Below, in pieces: positions 7,115-14,576 of a stretch of 15,376 bases of DNA (its first letter is position 1; each line of letters begins with the position of its first letter). Below the pieces are notes generated by a model. The model was given only the letters and a program-made list of their open reading frames with translations. It was not told the origin of the DNA and searched no databases. The translations under genes and the position numbers were made by a program. Origin of the DNA: Oscillospiraceae bacterium (GTDB lineage Bacteria; Bacillota_A; Clostridia; Oscillospirales; Oscillospiraceae); contig JAFUES010000073.1 of the NCBI GenBank assembly GCA_017470325.1, forward strand, positions 1-15,376, written 5' to 3'.

Positions 7115-8014
7115 ATGGGACAGAAAGTAAATCCTCATGGCCTGCGCGTCGGCGTTATCAAAGACTGGGATTCCCGTTGGTACGCCAGAGAAGACAAGGT
7201 CGGCGATCTGATCGTTGAAGACTACAAGATCCGCGAGTATCTGAAGAAGACCCTCTATTCCGCCGGTGTCCCCACCATCGAGATAGAGCGCGATTCTGCC
7301 AAGGTCCGCATCTATATCCACTGCAGCCGTCCCGGCGTCGTCATCGGCAAGGGCGGCCAGGAGATCGAGCGCCTGCGCCTCGAGGTCGAGAAGCTGATCG
7401 GCAAGCCTGTGGCTCTCTCCATCGTTGAGGTCCGCACCCCCGATACCAACGCGCAGCTGGTTGCTGAGAACATCGCCCAGCAGCTGGAGAAGCGCATCGG
7501 CTTCCGCCGTGCCATGAAGAACGCCATGGGCCGCGCCATGCGTATGGGCGCCCGCGGCATCAAGGTCAAGTGCGGCGGCCGTCTGGGCGGCGCTGAGATC
7601 GCCCGCAGCGAGTGCTATCACGAGGGCACCATCCCCCTGCAGACCATCCGCGCCGACATCGACTACGGTTTCGCCGAGGCGAACACCACCTATGGCCGCA
7701 TCGGCGTCAAGGTTTGGATCTACAAGGGCGAGGTCCTCTCCCAGACCCTGCGCACCACCCCGCGCACTATGGATCTCTCCAAGCCCGCCGGCGAGCGCCG
7801 TCGCAGAGACGACCGCCGTGGTGACCGCCGTCAGGGCGGCTACAACCGCGACAACCGCCAGGGCGGCTACAACCGCGACAATCGCGGCCAGGGCGGTTAC
7901 AACCGTGACAACCGCCAGGGCGGCTACGGCAACAGACCCCAGGGTCAGGGCCAGGGCGGCTACAACCGCGCTCCCCGTCCCGCCGCTCCCGCCAAGGAAG
8001 GAGGCAACAACTAA
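7115..8014 (+). CDS. rpsC: 30S ribosomal protein S3, with a GGYNRDNR repeat tail
   Basis: S3 (uS3) lines the mRNA entry channel and is part of the ribosomal helicase. The product has 299 residues, about 80 more than the usual 215-230. The normal part includes [15 protein letters not shown], the type-2 KH domain with GKGG (78-81), and [20 protein letters not shown] (about 147-166). The canonical protein ends near residue 222. After a charged stretch rich in Arg and Asp (228-240) comes a low-complexity tail of [13 protein letters not shown] repeats at 241, 250, 260 and 281, with a degenerate unit at 269, then a Pro/Ala-rich end. The tail keeps frame and strong codon bias, so it is a true part of the protein. 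It resembles disordered RGG/RNA-binding tails. Its stop overlaps the rplP start by one base. Confidence 0.97.
   Translation: MGQKVNPHGLRVGVIKDWDSRWYAREDKVGDLIVEDYKIREYLKKTLYSAGVPTIEIERDSAKVRIYIHCSRPGVVIGKGGQEIERLRLEVEKLIGKPVALSIVEVRTPDTNAQLVAENIAQQLEKRIGFRRAMKNAMGRAMRMGARGIKVKCGGRLGGAEIARSECYHEGTIPLQTIRADIDYGFAEANTTYGRIGVKVWIYKGEVLSQTLRTTPRTMDLSKPAGERRRRDDRRGDRRQGGYNRDNRQGGYNRDNRGQGGYNRDNRQGGYGNRPQGQGQGGYNRAPRPAAPAKEGGNN
7832..7981 (+). repeat. Degenerate in-frame repeats encoding the S3 tail
   Basis: Units of about 27-30 bases built on CAGGGCGGCTACAACCGCGA occur four to five times in frame. The units differ mainly at third codon positions, which indicates selection on the protein repeat rather than recent slippage alone. 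Unit length and lack of spacers rule out a CRISPR array. Confidence 0.8.
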
Positions 8015-8445
8015 TGTTAATGCCCAAGAGAGTTAAGTACCGCAGAGTACAGCGCGGCCGCATGAAGGGCAAAGCCACCCGCGGCAACTTTGTAAGCTAC
8101 GGTGAGTTTGGCCTGGCGGCTCAGGAGCCCGGCTGGATCACTTCCAACCAGATCGAGGCTGCTCGTATCGCCATGACCCGTTACACCAAGCGCGGCGGCC
8201 AGGTGTGGATCAAGATCTTCCCCGACAAGCCCGTCACCGCCAAGCCCGCTGAGACCCGTATGGGTTCCGGCAAAGGCTCCCCCGAGTACTGGGTCGCTGT
8301 CGTCAAGCCCGGCCGTGTGATGTTCGAGATCGCCGGCGTTTCCGAAGAGGTCGCCCGCGAGGCTCTGCGTCTGGCCAGCCACAAACTGCCCATCAAGACC
8401 AAGATCGTCACGAAGGGCACCGAGTCTGAGAACGGTGGTGAATAA
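8014..8445 (+). CDS. rplP: 50S ribosomal protein L16
   Basis: L16 (uL16) joins late in large-subunit assembly and helps to position A-site tRNA. The product has 143 residues, normal. [21 protein letters not shown] at the start and [21 protein letters not shown] (about 85-105) are signatures. The start ATG overlaps the rpsC stop codon (TAATG), with a GGAGG ten bases upstream, so the two are translationally coupled. The last eleven residues ([11 protein letters not shown]) form a short acidic tail past the usual end. Confidence 0.97.
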   Translation: MLMPKRVKYRRVQRGRMKGKATRGNFVSYGEFGLAAQEPGWITSNQIEAARIAMTRYTKRGGQVWIKIFPDKPVTAKPAETRMGSGKGSPEYWVAVVKPGRVMFEIAGVSEEVAREALRLASHKLPIKTKIVTKGTESENGGE

Positions 8446-8446
8446 G

Positions 8447-8635
8447 ATGAAGGCAAACGAAATTCGCTCCCTGTCCGTCAGCGAGCTGGAAGCCAAGCTC
8501 GTGGATCTGAAGAAGGACCTGTTCATGCTCCGCATGCAGCATGCCACCAATCATCTTGACAACCCCACCAAGATCTCTGCCACGCGCCGTGACATCGCTC
8601 GCGTCAAGACCGTGCTGCGCGAGAAGCAGAACTGA
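8447..8635 (+). CDS. rpmC: 50S ribosomal protein L29
   Basis: L29 (uL29) is a small helical hairpin next to L23 at the tunnel exit. From the ATG at 8447 the product is [18 protein letters not shown] and onward, 62 residues, which matches the family start and length. A GTG at 8435 in the same frame would add four residues (MVNK) but lies inside rplP and does not fit the family. The chosen start is one base after the rplP stop. The ribosome binding site is weak (GGTGG, within rplP), so translation is probably coupled to rplP. The C-terminal [15 protein letters not shown] is diagnostic. Confidence 0.95.
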   Translation: MKANEIRSLSVSELEAKLVDLKKDLFMLRMQHATNHLDNPTKISATRRDIARVKTVLREKQN

Positions 8636-8649
8636 GGAGGTAAGGAAGA

Positions 8650-8913
8650 ATGAATACTGAAAGAACTACTTCCCGGAAGACCCGCGTAGGTAAGGTCGTA
8701 TCCGACAAGATGGACAAGACCGTGGTCGTCATCGTTGAAGACCGGGTCGCGCACAAGACCTATAAGAAGATCATCGGACGTACCTATCGTCTGAAGGCCC
8801 ACGACGAGAACAACGAGTGCGGCGTCGGCGATATCGTCCGCGTGATGGAGACCCGCCCCCTGTCCAAGGACAAGAGATGGCGCGTGGTCGAAATCGTTGA
8901 GAAGGCTAAGTAA
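8650..8913 (+). CDS. rpsQ: 30S ribosomal protein S17
   Basis: S17 (uS17) is a primary 16S rRNA binder with an OB fold. The product has 87 residues, normal. [22 protein letters not shown] and the following [19 protein letters not shown] and [20 protein letters not shown] are classic family segments. GAGGAGGT lies about nine bases before the ATG, 14 bases after rpmC. Confidence 0.97.
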   Translation: MNTERTTSRKTRVGKVVSDKMDKTVVVIVEDRVAHKTYKKIIGRTYRLKAHDENNECGVGDIVRVMETRPLSKDKRWRVVEIVEKAK

Positions 8914-8925
8914 GGAGGCGACAAC

Positions 8926-9297
8926 ATGATACAGCAGGAAACTTATCTGAAGGTCGCCGACAATACCGGCGCCAAAGAACTCAAGTGCATCCGCGTGCTG
9001 GGCGGCTCCAAGCGCAAGTATGCCAGCATCGGTGACGTGATCGTCTGCTCCGTCCGCAAGGCGGCCCCCGGCGGCAGCGTCAAGAAGGGCGATGTGGTCA
9101 AGGCCGTTATCGTCCGCACCGTGAAGCCCGTCCGCCGTGCCGACGGCACCTACGTCCGCTTTGACGAGAACGCTGCCGTTCTCATCAACACCGGCGATAA
9201 GAACCCCCGCGGCACCCGTATCTTTGGACCCGTCGCCCGCGAGCTGCGTGACAAGGAATACATGAAGATCCTGTCCCTGGCTCCCGAAGTGATTTGA
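8926..9297 (+). CDS. rplN: 50S ribosomal protein L14
   Basis: L14 (uL14) forms part of the inter-subunit bridge and is the docking point for the silencing factor RsfS. The product has 123 residues (the family has about 122). [22 protein letters not shown], then [15 protein letters not shown] and the C-terminal [16 protein letters not shown] are diagnostic. AAGGAGG precedes the ATG, 12 bases after the rpsQ stop. Confidence 0.98.
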   Translation: MIQQETYLKVADNTGAKELKCIRVLGGSKRKYASIGDVIVCSVRKAAPGGSVKKGDVVKAVIVRTVKPVRRADGTYVRFDENAAVLINTGDKNPRGTRIFGPVARELRDKEYMKILSLAPEVI

Positions 9298-9313
9298 TGG
9301 AGGGCAACAGAGT

Positions 9314-9622
9314 ATGAAGATTAAGAAAGACGATAAGGTTATCGTTCTGTCCGGTAAGGACAAGGGCAAGCAGGGCAAGGTCCTGATCGCCGACCCCAAG
9401 GGCGGCAAGGTCGTGGTGGAAGGCGTCAGCGTCGCCACCAAGCACCAGAAGCCCCGTCAGCAGGGCCAGGACGGCGGCATCATCAAGGTCGAGACCCCGG
9501 TGTATGTCAGCAAGGTCCAGCTGGTTTGCCCCAAGTGCGGCAAGGCCACCCGCGTCGCTCACAAGATCGTGAACGGCAAGAAGGTCCGCGTCTGCAAGCA
9601 GTGCGGCGCAGAAGATATCTGA
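9314..9622 (+). CDS. rplX: 50S ribosomal protein L24 with C-terminal zinc ribbon
   Basis: L24 (uL24) starts large-subunit assembly by binding the 5' end of 23S rRNA. The product has 102 residues. The N-terminal KOW motif ([23 protein letters not shown]) is clear, followed by [13 protein letters not shown]. The C-terminal part has two CxxC pairs, Cys72/Cys75 and Cys94/Cys97, so this is the zinc-binding (C+) form; many bacteria have lost these cysteines. A GGAGGG site precedes the ATG, 16 bases after rplN. Confidence 0.97.
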   Translation: MKIKKDDKVIVLSGKDKGKQGKVLIADPKGGKVVVEGVSVATKHQKPRQQGQDGGIIKVETPVYVSKVQLVCPKCGKATRVAHKIVNGKKVRVCKQCGAEDI

Positions 9623-9640
9623 GGAAAGGAGTAAACTGAC

Positions 9641-10180
9641 ATGACCAGAATGAAAGAAAAGTATGTGAAGGAAGTTGCTCCTGCTCTGATGGAGAAGTTC
9701 CAGTACAAGTCCCCCATGCAGATCCCCAAGATCGACAAGATCGTCGTCTCCGTGGGCTGCGGCGACTGCAAGGACAACGCCAAGGCTCTGGAAGCCGTCA
9801 TCAAGGACATCTCCGCCATCACCGGTCAGCACGCCGTTGCCACCGTGGCCAAGAAGTCCGTCGCTAACTTCAAGCTCCGTGAGGGCATGAAGGTCGGCGT
9901 GAAGGTCACCCTGCGGCAGGACCGCATGTGGGAGTTCCTGGACCGTCTGTTCAACGTGGCTCTGCCCCGTGTCCGCGACTTCCGCGGCATTAGCGCCGAC
10001 GCCTTCGACGGCCGCGGCAACTACAGCCTGGGCCTGAAGGAGCAGATCATCTTCCCCGAGATCGAGTACGATAAGATCGAAAAGCTGCGTGGTATGAACA
10101 TCGCGATCACCACCACCGCTCAGACCGACGAAGAGGCTCGCGAGCTGCTCAAGCTCATGGGCGCTCCCTTCGTGAGCTAA
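9641..10180 (+). CDS. rplE: 50S ribosomal protein L5
   Basis: L5 (uL5) binds 5S rRNA in the central protuberance and contacts P-site tRNA. The product has 179 residues, the usual length. [14 protein letters not shown], then [20 protein letters not shown] (about 73-92), [22 protein letters not shown] and IFPEI are signatures. The segment that usually reads VVNMGVGDA is VVSVGCGDC here, giving two cysteines (40 and 43) that look like lineage variation. An AAAGGAG site precedes the ATG. Confidence 0.97.
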   Translation: MTRMKEKYVKEVAPALMEKFQYKSPMQIPKIDKIVVSVGCGDCKDNAKALEAVIKDISAITGQHAVATVAKKSVANFKLREGMKVGVKVTLRQDRMWEFLDRLFNVALPRVRDFRGISADAFDGRGNYSLGLKEQIIFPEIEYDKIEKLRGMNIAITTTAQTDEEARELLKLMGAPFVS

Positions 10181-10193
10181 GGAGGAGTAAGAA

Positions 10194-10379
10194 ATGGCTA
10201 AGAAATCTATGATCCTCAAGCAGCAGGCTCCCGCGAAGTTCTCCACCCGCAAGTACAATCGCTGCAAGATCTGCGGCCGTCCCCACGCCTATCTGCGCAA
10301 CTACGGCATCTGCCGTATCTGCTTCCGCGAGTTGGCTTATAAGGGACAGATCCCCGGCGTAAGAAAGGCTTCCTTCTAA
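10194..10379 (+). CDS. rpsZ: 30S ribosomal protein S14, zinc-binding (type Z)
   Basis: S14 (uS14) joins the head of the small subunit late in assembly, next to S3 and S10. This is the short 61-residue form with a zinc site formed by Cys24, Cys27, Cys40 and Cys43, as opposed to the longer cysteine-free paralogue used under zinc shortage. [22 protein letters not shown] and the C-terminal [11 protein letters not shown] are diagnostic. It follows rplE by 13 bases with AAGGAGG. The next gene, rpsH, is 367 bases away, which is unusual in this operon. Confidence 0.97.
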   Translation: MAKKSMILKQQAPAKFSTRKYNRCKICGRPHAYLRNYGICRICFRELAYKGQIPGVRKASF

Positions 10380-10458
10380 ATTTCCGCCATACTTCGTTGG
10401 CGGCGGCTCGCAGTACTTTAGTACTGCTTCGCCTTGCCGCCTCGTCTGACGAAAATTT
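10378..10458. repeat. Palindromic intergenic repeat, unit 1
   Basis: An 81-base palindromic unit starts at the rpsZ stop codon. The core is a perfect hairpin, GCAGTAC (10410-10416), TTTA, GTACTGC (10421-10427). It is flanked by GGCGGC and GCCGCC, and the outer ends are AAATTTCCG and CGAAAATTT. Unit 2 at 10475-10573 shares ATACTTCG, GGCTCGCAGTA, a TCGCCT-GCCG block and TCGTCT in the same order. They look like two copies of a REP- or MITE-like element. Confidence 0.7.
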
Positions 10459-10462
10459 AGCG

Positions 10463-10489
10463 CAGAAGCTGCGCCAGCTTCTGATTTTT
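10463..10489 (+). terminator. Terminator-like hairpin between rpsZ and rpsH
   Basis: CAGAAGCTG (10463-10471) pairs perfectly with CAGCTTCTG (10475-10483) around a CGC loop, followed by ATTTTT. The run of five T bases is short, so it may be weak. An alternative hairpin, GCGCAG (10460-10465) with CTGCGC (10469-10474), uses the same bases, and the 3' arm can also pair with 10553-10573. It may reduce read-through into the distal genes. Confidence 0.5.
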
Positions 10490-10573
10490 CCTTATACTTC
10501 GCCGGCTCGGCTCGCAGTATAAACGATACAGCGTCGCCTCGCCGTCATCGTCTAAGAAAAAATCAGCGAGCTG
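10475..10573. repeat. Palindromic intergenic repeat, unit 2, with near-perfect inverted ends
   Basis: The ends at 10475-10494 and 10553-10573 are inverted repeats of about 20 bases with two differences. The interior (10494-10556) is a diverged copy of unit 1, sharing ATACTTCG and GGCTCGCAGTA (10509-10519). The ends differ from those of unit 1, yet each unit is self-complementary. No open reading frame is present. No obvious target duplication flanks it. Confidence 0.65.
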
Positions 10574-10740
10574 TGATGAAACAGATACTGTTTAAAGCAC
10601 AGCACAATCCGTTTTGCCCGGCGGGGCCGATCTCCCCGCCGCGTGAATAAATGCGATGACGAAAGGCCATGGCCAATCAAGTATTGGCATGGAACCTCGC
10701 CACGAAAACCGCACAGCGGTAACTCTAAATTAGGAGGATA
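10574..10740 (+). promoter_or_regulatory. rpsH leader with several stem-loops
   Basis: Stems seen are AAACAG/CTGTTT (10579-10593), CGGCGGGG/CCCCGCCG (10619-10641, 8 bp), a bulged helix joining 10664-10677 to 10683-10697 (including GCCAAT/ATTGGC), and ACCGC/GCGGT (10708-10720). The binding site TAGGAGG follows at 10731-10737. No convincing promoter was found here, so rpsH is presumably read from upstream. In E. coli S8, the rpsH product, represses the spc genes by binding their mRNA, so an S8 site here is possible but unproven. Confidence 0.45.
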
Positions 10741-10746
10741 AACTCT

Positions 10747-11145
10747 ATGCAGATCACCGACCCCATTGCAGATATGCTGACCCGCATCCGCAACGCCGGC
10801 AGCGCGAAGCATGAAACCGTTGATGTCCCCGCTTCCAAGATGAAGAAGTCCATCGCCGAGATCCTTCTCAACGAAGGCTACATCAAGAACTATCAGGTTA
10901 TCGACGACGGCACCCAGGGCATCATCCGCATCACTCTCAAGTATCTCCCTGGCAAAGAGAAAGCCATTCAGGGCCTCCGCCGCGTGAGCAAGCCCGGCCT
11001 GCGTGTATACGCCGGCGCCGACGAGCTGCCCCGCGTCCTCAAGGGCCTGGGCATCGCAATCATTTCCACCTCCAAGGGCGTTATGACCGATAAGCAGGCT
11101 CGCAAAGAGCATGTTGGCGGCGAAGTCCTTGCGTTCATTTGGTAA
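10747..11145 (+). CDS. rpsH: 30S ribosomal protein S8
   Basis: S8 (uS8) binds the central domain of 16S rRNA and is a known translational repressor of the spc operon in E. coli. The product has 132 residues, normal. [18 protein letters not shown] at the start, [31 protein letters not shown] in the middle and the C-terminal [20 protein letters not shown] are diagnostic. It is preceded by the longest intergenic region within the operon, which holds repeats and stem-loops. Confidence 0.98.
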   Translation: MQITDPIADMLTRIRNAGSAKHETVDVPASKMKKSIAEILLNEGYIKNYQVIDDGTQGIIRITLKYLPGKEKAIQGLRRVSKPGLRVYAGADELPRVLKGLGIAIISTSKGVMTDKQARKEHVGGEVLAFIW

Positions 11146-11157
11146 GGAGGTTGCAGA

Positions 11158-11700
11158 ATGTCTAGAATTGGTAGAACTCCCATTACTGTTCCCGCCGGTG
11201 TCGAAGTCACCGTCAGCGAGAACAACCACATCACCGTCAAGGGCCCCAAGGGCACCCTGGAGCGCGATCTGGTCCCCCAGATCCAGGTGAATGTGGAGTC
11301 CGGCGTCATTCATGTGACCCGTCCCGACGATACCAAGCTCAACCGCTCTCTCCACGGCCTGACCAGAACCCTGGTCGACAACATGGTCGTCGGCGTGACC
11401 AACGGCTTCGAGAAGAAGCTGGAGATCAACGGTGTTGGCTATCGTGCCAGCAAAGAGGGTAAGAATCTGGTCATGAATCTGGGCTATTCCCACCAGATCA
11501 TCGTCCCCGAGACCGAGGACATCCAGATCGACGTTCCCGATGCCAACCACATCGTGATCAAGGGTATCGACAAGCAGAAGGTCGGCCAGTTTGCAGCTGA
11601 AGTCCGTGGCAAGCGTCCTCCCGAACCCTACAAGGGCAAGGGCATCAAGTACGACTACGAGACCATCCGCCGCAAAGAAGGCAAGACCGGCGCTAAGTAA
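11158..11700 (+). CDS. rplF: 50S ribosomal protein L6
   Basis: L6 (uL6) lies near the factor-binding site of the large subunit and is two copies of one fold. The product has 180 residues, normal. MSRIGRTPITVPAGVEV, GPKGTLERDL, the domain-two segment GVGYRASKEGKNLVMNLGYSH and the C-terminal GKRPPEPYKGKGIKYDYE are signatures. AAGGAGG precedes the ATG, 12 bases after rpsH. Confidence 0.98.
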   Translation: MSRIGRTPITVPAGVEVTVSENNHITVKGPKGTLERDLVPQIQVNVESGVIHVTRPDDTKLNRSLHGLTRTLVDNMVVGVTNGFEKKLEINGVGYRASKEGKNLVMNLGYSHQIIVPETEDIQIDVPDANHIVIKGIDKQKVGQFAAEVRGKRPPEPYKGKGIKYDYETIRRKEGKTGAK

Positions 11701-11716
11701 ACGGAGGTGTGCCTGA

Positions 11717-12076
11717 ATGATTAAAAGACCTGATACCAGAGGACAGCGCATCAAGCGTCACAGCCGCGTCCGCGGCAAGATCTCCGGCACCGCCGAGAGA
11801 CCCCGCCTGTGCGTGTTCCGCAGCGAAAACAACATCTATGCCCAGATCATCGACGATGTAGCCGGCGTCACCCTGGCGTCCGCCTCCACCGTGGAGAAGG
11901 CGTTCGAGGGCAACGGCGGCAACTGCGAAGCTGCCAAGAAGATCGGCGCCACCGTGGCAGAGCGCGCTCTGCAGAAGGGCATTGAAGAAGTCGTGTTCGA
12001 CCGTGGCGGTTATATCTATCACGGCCGTGTCAAGGCTTTGGCCGAAGGCGCCCGCGAGGGCGGCCTGAAGTTCTAA
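11717..12076 (+). CDS. rplR: 50S ribosomal protein L18
   Basis: L18 (uL18) binds 5S rRNA together with L5. The product has 119 residues, normal. [23 protein letters not shown] near the start, [18 protein letters not shown], and the C-terminal [26 protein letters not shown] are diagnostic. A GGAGGTG site precedes the ATG, 16 bases after rplF. Confidence 0.98.
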   Translation: MIKRPDTRGQRIKRHSRVRGKISGTAERPRLCVFRSENNIYAQIIDDVAGVTLASASTVEKAFEGNGGNCEAAKKIGATVAERALQKGIEEVVFDRGGYIYHGRVKALAEGAREGGLKF

Positions 12077-12094
12077 GGAAGGAGGAAACGAATC

Positions 12095-12622
12095 ATGGCT
12101 TATAACAATGATAGACGCGATCGTCGCAATCGGGACGAGGCTCCTTCCGAGTTCATCGAGAAGGTCGTTTCCCTCAACCGTGTCAGCAAGACCGTCAAGG
12201 GCGGCCGTGTGGCAAAGTTCTCCGCGCTGTGCGTAGTCGGTGACGGCAAGGGCCGCGTCGGCTTTGGCATGGGCAAGGCCAACGAAGTTTCCGAGGCCAT
12301 CCGCAAGGGCCTGGAAGACGCCAAGAAGAACATCACCACCATCACCCTGAGCGGCACCACCATTCCTCACGAGGTCATCGGCGAGTTCGGCGCCGGCCGT
12401 GTTCTCCTCAAGCCCGCCCCCGAAGGCACCGGCGTGATCGCCGGCGGCGCTGTGCGTGCGGTCGTGGAGGCAGCCGGTATCCAGAACATCCGTACCAAGT
12501 GCCTGCGCACCAACAACCCCGCAAACGTTGTCGCCGCCACGATGGAAGGCCTCAAGTCCCTGCGCGACGCGGCCCAGGTCGCTGCCGTCAGAGGCAAGAC
12601 CCCGGAAGAGATTCTGGGTTAA
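12095..12622 (+). CDS. rpsE: 30S ribosomal protein S5
   Basis: S5 (uS5) helps to form the mRNA entry channel and affects decoding accuracy; its N-terminal loop is where spectinomycin resistance arises. The product has 175 residues. A charge-rich N-terminal arm ([12 protein letters not shown], 4-15) precedes the double-stranded RNA-binding part [18 protein letters not shown] (22-39). [17 protein letters not shown] (49-65) and the C-terminal domain ([20 protein letters not shown]) are diagnostic. The spectinomycin loop (VSKTVKGGR) looks normal. AAGGAGG precedes the ATG. Confidence 0.98.
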   Translation: MAYNNDRRDRRNRDEAPSEFIEKVVSLNRVSKTVKGGRVAKFSALCVVGDGKGRVGFGMGKANEVSEAIRKGLEDAKKNITTITLSGTTIPHEVIGEFGAGRVLLKPAPEGTGVIAGGAVRAVVEAAGIQNIRTKCLRTNNPANVVAATMEGLKSLRDAAQVAAVRGKTPEEILG

Positions 12623-12634
12623 GGAGGGCGAGAC

Positions 12635-12814
12635 ATGGCTAATCTTAGAATCAAGCTCGTCAAGAGCCTCAACGGCAGACTGGACAATCACATTGCCACT
12701 GCCAAGTCCCTCGGCCTGCACAAGATCGGCAACGAGACCGTACAGCCCGACAATCCCCAGACCCGCGGCAAGATCGCCAAGATCGGCTATCTGCTGCAGG
12801 TAACCGAAGAATAA
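12635..12814 (+). CDS. rpmD: 50S ribosomal protein L30
   Basis: L30 (uL30) is a small large-subunit protein. The gene encodes 59 residues: [15 protein letters not shown], then a helix, [21 protein letters not shown], then [11 protein letters not shown]. This order (I-K-L-V-K-S, the L-G-L-x-K-x-x-x-x-V stretch, and the hydrophobic C-terminus) is the L30 pattern, and the position between rpsE and rplO is conserved. AAGGAGGG precedes the ATG, 12 bases after the rpsE stop. Confidence 0.96.
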   Translation: MANLRIKLVKSLNGRLDNHIATAKSLGLHKIGNETVQPDNPQTRGKIAKIGYLLQVTEE

Positions 12815-12827
12815 GGAGGGCAAGCGC

Positions 12828-13268
12828 ATGTATATTCATGAACTTTCTCCCGTAGCCGGTTCCACCCATGTGGATAAGCGCAAAGGCAGAGGTCATGCCA
12901 CCGGTAATGGCAAGACCGCAGGCCGCGGCCACAAGGGCCAGAAGGCCCGCAGTGGCGGCGGTGTCCGCATCGGCTTTGAAGGCGGCCAGATGCCTCTGGC
13001 TCGCCGCATCCCCAAGAGAGGCTTCAACAACATCTTTGCCAAGCCCCTGGAGGCTGTGAACGTGGCAGTTCTCGACAAGTTCGAGGACGGCGCCGTGGTC
13101 GACGCCCAGGCTCTGCTGGATGCCGGTATCCTCTCAAAGTGCAAGTATGGCGTGAAGTTCCTTGGCAACGGCGAAGTCGCCAAGAAGCTGACCGTCAAGG
13201 CAGCTGCTTTCTCCGAGTCCGCAAAAGAAAAGATTGAGGCGGCTGGCGGAAAGGCAGAGGTGGTATAA
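12828..13268 (+). CDS. rplO: 50S ribosomal protein L15
   Basis: L15 (uL15) has a long N-terminal extension that threads into 23S rRNA. The product has 146 residues, normal. The N-terminal region is Gly- and basic-rich with [21 protein letters not shown] (about 17-37) and [15 protein letters not shown], which are family signatures. The C-terminal domain follows ([19 protein letters not shown]). Its stop codon is directly followed by the secY start with no base between them. Confidence 0.98.
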   Translation: MYIHELSPVAGSTHVDKRKGRGHATGNGKTAGRGHKGQKARSGGGVRIGFEGGQMPLARRIPKRGFNNIFAKPLEAVNVAVLDKFEDGAVVDAQALLDAGILSKCKYGVKFLGNGEVAKKLTVKAAAFSESAKEKIEAAGGKAEVV

Positions 13269-14558
13269 GTGCTTCAGACACTGCGTAACGCATGGAAGAT
13301 CGAGGAGCTTCGCAAGAAGATCCTCTTCACCCTGCTGATCGTTCTGCTTTATCGTCTTGGCAACGCCATCCCTGTTCCCTACGTGAATGTGGCTGCCCTG
13401 CAGTACTACTTCACGCAGCTGCAAAACACCGTCCTGGGCCTGTATAACGTCATGTCCGGCGGTGCCTTCTCCCAGGCGACGATCTTCGCCTTGTCCATCC
13501 AGCCCTACATCAACGCCTCCATCATCATCCAGCTGCTGTGCATCGCCATTCCCGCACTGGAGCGGCTGAGCAAGGAAGGCGGCGAAGAGGGCCGCAAGAA
13601 GATCGCCTCCATCACTCGGTATGCTACCGTAGGCATCGGCCTGCTGATGGGCTTTGCCTACTACATGCTGATCCGCAACAATGGCCTGCTGGCCGCTGAG
13701 GCGCAGAACAACGTTTGGGCCGCGATCGTCATTGTCCTGACCTTCACCTCTGGCTCCGCGCTGATCATGTGGCTGGGCGAGCAGATCACTGAGTTCGGCA
13801 TCGGGAATGGTATCTCCATCATCCTGTTTGCCAGCATCGTGTCCCGTCTGCCCAGCAGCATCATCACCACCATCCGCAATGTCGCCACCGGTGCGCTGCA
13901 GTGGTGGGTGGCGGTGCTCATGTTCCTGGGCGCCCTGGCCATCATCATCCTCATCGTCTTCGTCAACGACGCCGAGCGCCGCATTCCCGTGCAGTACGCC
14001 AAGCGTGTGGTTGGCCGCAAGATGTATGGCGGACAGAGCACGCATCTGCCCATGAAGGTGAACATGTCCGGCGTTATGCCTATCATCTTTGCCCAGTCCA
14101 TCGCCTCTCTGCCTGCGACCATCGCAGCGCTGACCGGCAGTAGCTCGGACAGCTGGTTCATGCGTCTCTTTGACACCACCTCCATTGCCTACGCGATCAT
14201 TTACTTCCTGCTGATCCTCTTCTTCGCGTATTTCTACTCCACCATTCAGTTCAACCCTGTGGAAGTAGCCAACAACCTGAAGAAGAACGGCGGCTATATC
14301 CCCGGCTTCCGTCCGGGCAAGCCCACCAGCGAGTTCATCCAGAAGGTGCTCAACAAGATCACACTCTTCGGCGCCATTTATCTGGGCATCATCGCTGTCG
14401 TGCCGATCCTGGTTTCCCACTTCAGCAACGCGGCTGCCCTCACCGGTATCTCCCTGGGCGGCACGTCCATCATCATTGCTGTTGGCGTTGCGCTTGAGAC
14501 CGTCCGTGCCCTGGAGGCGCAGATGATGATGCGCAACTACAAGGGCTTCCTGTCCTGA
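13269..14558 (+). CDS. secY: Protein translocase channel subunit SecY
   Basis: SecY forms the membrane channel of the general secretion system with SecE and SecG, driven by SecA or by the ribosome. The product has 429 residues and ten membrane segments, as expected. Seen are the N-terminal amphipathic segment, IPVPYVN (34-40), QPYINASIIIQLL (78-90), the cytosolic loop PVQYAKRVVGRKMYGGQSTH (240-259) that contacts the ribosome and SecA, and FNPVEVANNLKKNGGYIPGFRPG (328-350). The start is a GTG immediately after the rplO stop, with a strong GAGGTGG site five bases upstream inside rplO. The N-terminus LQTLRNAW aligns with family starts, so I keep GTG. Confidence 0.98.
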   Translation: MLQTLRNAWKIEELRKKILFTLLIVLLYRLGNAIPVPYVNVAALQYYFTQLQNTVLGLYNVMSGGAFSQATIFALSIQPYINASIIIQLLCIAIPALERLSKEGGEEGRKKIASITRYATVGIGLLMGFAYYMLIRNNGLLAAEAQNNVWAAIVIVLTFTSGSALIMWLGEQITEFGIGNGISIILFASIVSRLPSSIITTIRNVATGALQWWVAVLMFLGALAIIILIVFVNDAERRIPVQYAKRVVGRKMYGGQSTHLPMKVNMSGVMPIIFAQSIASLPATIAALTGSSSDSWFMRLFDTTSIAYAIIYFLLILFFAYFYSTIQFNPVEVANNLKKNGGYIPGFRPGKPTSEFIQKVLNKITLFGAIYLGIIAVVPILVSHFSNAAALTGISLGGTSIIIAVGVALETVRALEAQMMMRNYKGFLS

Positions 14559-14576
14559 TCGTAAGGAGGAAATACT

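Noticed and set aside
7832..7981. CRISPR-like array in rpsC
   Set aside because: The repeats are in frame, have no unique spacers, vary at third codon positions and encode the S3 tail.
8435..8446. Earlier GTG start for rpmC
   Set aside because: It adds MVNK not found in L29 and lies inside rplP; the ATG at 8447 matches the family N-terminus.
10552..12829. Long minus-strand open frames opposite rpsH to rpmD
   Set aside because: They are antisense shadows caused by high third-position GC in strongly biased ribosomal genes, with no binding sites or recognisable domains.
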